A stretch of 6,416 nucleotides of DNA, taken from Candidatus Peribacteria bacterium (GTDB lineage Bacteria > Patescibacteriota > Gracilibacteria > Peribacterales > Peribacteraceae). The position numbers were made by a program, and so were the translations under genes. This document shows, piece by piece, positions 5,219 through 6,416 of the stretch. Position 1 is the first letter of the stretch. Every line of letters begins with the position of its first letter. Under the pieces are notes generated by a model. The model did not search any database. It saw only the letters and a list, made by a program, of their open reading frames with translations, and had not been told where the DNA came from. The DNA lies in assembly GCA_012515645.1 (NCBI GenBank), contig JAAYXY010000007.1, forward strand, positions 1-6,416, read 5' to 3'.

Positions 5219-6416
5219 ATGCATAAGACCGAACTTCTCACCCGTGCCGTCAACGACGTTGTTCCCCGCAAGCTCGCGGAGGAGAAACTCGCATCCGGCA
5301 AGCCGCTCCGCATCTACTGGGGCATTGATCCCACGGGCAGCAAGCTGCACCTGGGGCATGCCGTTCCTTTGAGGAAATTCCGCGCATTCCAGGATACCGG
5401 GCACGAGATGATCCTCCTCATCGGGAGCTTTACGGCAATGGTGGGCGATCCGACGGGTCAGGATGCCATGCGCAAACCTTTAACGAAGGAAGATGTGCAG
5501 AGGAATTTCGAAACATACATGGAGCAAGCGGGCAGAATCATCAACTTTACGAATCTGCGGGTCGTGTACAACCACGAGTGGCTGGAGAAGATGAACTTCG
5601 CAGACATCATGGGACTCTCCCAGCACTTTACGGTGCAGCAGATGCTCCAGCGGGACATGTTCCGCAAGCGCATGTCCTTTAAAACCACCTGCCCCAAGTG
5701 CAACACGATCTTCCCCGTCGCACGTTCAACGGACACGAACCTCGAGGAGCTCAAACAGAGCAGGGCGACTGTGCAGTGCCCGGAGTGCAGCCACTCCTTC
5801 AAGCTCTCGGAGAAGAACCTGCTGGAAGAAGATCCGGTCAGCCCGAATGAATTCCTGTACCCGCTCATGCAGGGGTACGACTCTGTGGTGCTGGATGTGG
5901 ACTGCGAAATCGGCGGGAACGACCAGCTCTTCAACATGCTCTGCGGCAGAAAACTGCAGAAGGCATTCGGCAAGCGTGAGAAGTTCGTGCTCACGGTCAA
6001 GCTGCTGGAAGGAACCGACGGGCGCAAGATGAGCAAGACGTACGGTAACTGCATTTACATAGAAGATGAGCCCAATGACATGTACGGCAAAGTAATGTCC
6101 GTGAACGATGATCTGATGGCGCAGTACTTCGAGTGCTGCACGGATGTACCAATGGAGGAAGTGCAGCAAATCCTCAAGGGCAAGCCCCGCGATGCCAAGG
6201 CGCGCCTGGCACGCGAGATCGTCACAATCTACCACGGGGAGGCGGCGGCGCTCGCCGCGGAGCAGGAATTCATCAGTGTATTCAAAGAAGGCGGCCTGCC
6301 CGAGGATATGCCGGAAGTGAAGGTGAAGGAGGGAACGCTGCTCATTGATGTGCTGGTGAAGGAGAAGCTCATCGCCTCCAAGTCAGAAGCGCGGCGCCTC
6401 GTGGAGCAGGGCGGCA
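5219..6416 (+). CDS. tyrS: Tyrosyl-tRNA synthetase with a zinc-ribbon insertion (partial, 3' cut)
   Basis: This class I enzyme charges tRNA-Tyr with tyrosine. The first 399 residues are in the window. Visible motifs are GIDPTG (35-40), the HIGH-type signature HLGH (44-47), the family motif FLYPLMQGYDSV (212-223), GGNDQ (where GGTDQ or GGSDQ is usual) and KMSKT (270-274). A C-terminal S4 tRNA-binding domain begins near residue 375 and is cut by the window edge. The KMSKT/GGxDQxFN wording fits the TyrZ/Thermus-type branch. Between RDMFRKR (145-151) and FLYPLMQGYDSV lies an extra module of roughly 45-50 residues with C158, C161, C187 and C190. ATG 5219 gives the usual N-terminus, but GGAGG (5194-5198) is 20 bases away. 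In-frame ATG 5192 would add nine residues, yet sits only one base after AAGGAG. Lysine codons favour AAG (24 of 32), unlike the helicase and ATPase genes. Confidence 0.95.
   Translation, partial: MHKTELLTRAVNDVVPRKLAEEKLASGKPLRIYWGIDPTGSKLHLGHAVPLRKFRAFQDTGHEMILLIGSFTAMVGDPTGQDAMRKPLTKEDVQRNFETYMEQAGRIINFTNLRVVYNHEWLEKMNFADIMGLSQHFTVQQMLQRDMFRKRMSFKTTCPKCNTIFPVARSTDTNLEELKQSRATVQCPECSHSFKLSEKNLLEEDPVSPNEFLYPLMQGYDSVVLDVDCEIGGNDQLFNMLCGRKLQKAFGKREKFVLTVKLLEGTDGRKMSKTYGNCIYIEDEPNDMYGKVMSVNDDLMAQYFECCTDVPMEEVQQILKGKPRDAKARLAREIVTIYHGEAAALAAEQEFISVFKEGGLPEDMPEVKVKEGTLLIDVLVKEKLIASKSEARRLVEQGG
5675..5830 (+). other. Zinc-ribbon module inserted in the TyrRS catalytic domain
   Basis: TyrRS residues ~153-204 contain CPKC (158-161) and CPEC (187-190), 25 residues apart, each followed by a short aromatic strand (NTIF and SHSF). 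The pattern CPxC-x-x-F-x-V ... V-x-CPxC-x-H-x-F resembles the MJ0042-type finger (zinc_ribbon_4/5 families). It replaces the few-residue link found in canonical TyrRS between the RDxFxxR helix and the YPLxQGYD helix, inside connective peptide 1 near the dimer interface. Flanking motifs are intact and the frame is continuous, so it is not an assembly artefact of the obvious kind. Zinc binding is inferred from the four cysteines. Confidence 0.75.

Noticed and set aside
5208..5372. Well-spaced ATG with GGAGG opening a short frame that overlaps the start of tyrS
   Set aside because: The translation is Ser/Arg/Pro-rich with no domain, while the overlapping frame encodes a textbook TyrRS N-terminus.
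1..6416. Mobile element, CRISPR array or tRNA/rRNA gene
   Set aside because: I found no transposase, integrase, regularly spaced repeats, terminal repeats, or tRNA or rRNA signatures.

Overview
The window is a compact, mostly protein-coding stretch of a bacterial chromosome. It has four complete genes and one gene cut by the right edge, with no mobile element, CRISPR array or RNA gene that I can see. TGA is used as a stop (helicase and pseudouridine synthase), so a UGA-glycine code such as that of Gracilibacteria is not supported. GC is a little above 50% by eye. My best guess at the source is a Candidate Phyla Radiation lineage such as Peribacteria/Peregrinibacteria. The reasons are the short type IV pilus-like ATPase, the single-pass FecR/Ig-like surface protein, the weak or missing Shine-Dalgarno sites and the tyrosyl-tRNA synthetase type. 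This is inference and not proven by the window.

Layout, left to right: (1) a DEAD-box RNA helicase of the RhlE type on +, 39-1268. (2) A 48-base gap with a perfect inverted repeat and an extended -10 promoter whose start site falls almost on the next ATG, then a short PilB/GspE-type ATPase on +, 1317-2417. (3) After 53 bases, a membrane-anchored protein on +, 2471-4207, with a FecR-like domain and three Ig-like repeats; repeats 2 and 3 are separated by a pure (GAA)9 tract. (4) An RluA-family 23S rRNA pseudouridine synthase on -, 4182-5129, whose 3' end overlaps the preceding gene by 26 bases, with a sizeable inverted-repeat structure at the junction. (5) A short divergent spacer, then tyrS on + from 5219, running off the window before its S4 domain is complete.

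Three genes belong to RNA and translation functions (helicase, pseudouridine synthase, TyrRS) and two to the cell surface (secretion/pilus ATPase and the FecR/Ig protein). The ATPase and the surface protein are co-oriented and close enough to be cotranscribed, but the sequence does not show that they work together.

The most unusual feature is in tyrS. A four-cysteine zinc-ribbon module (CPKC, 25 residues, CPEC) is inserted inside the Rossmann catalytic domain, at the connective peptide next to the dimer interface. Canonical bacterial TyrRS has only a few residues at that point. Secondary points of interest are a PilB-like ATPase that lacks both the N1 domain and the zinc tetracysteine loop, and the layout of the surface protein.
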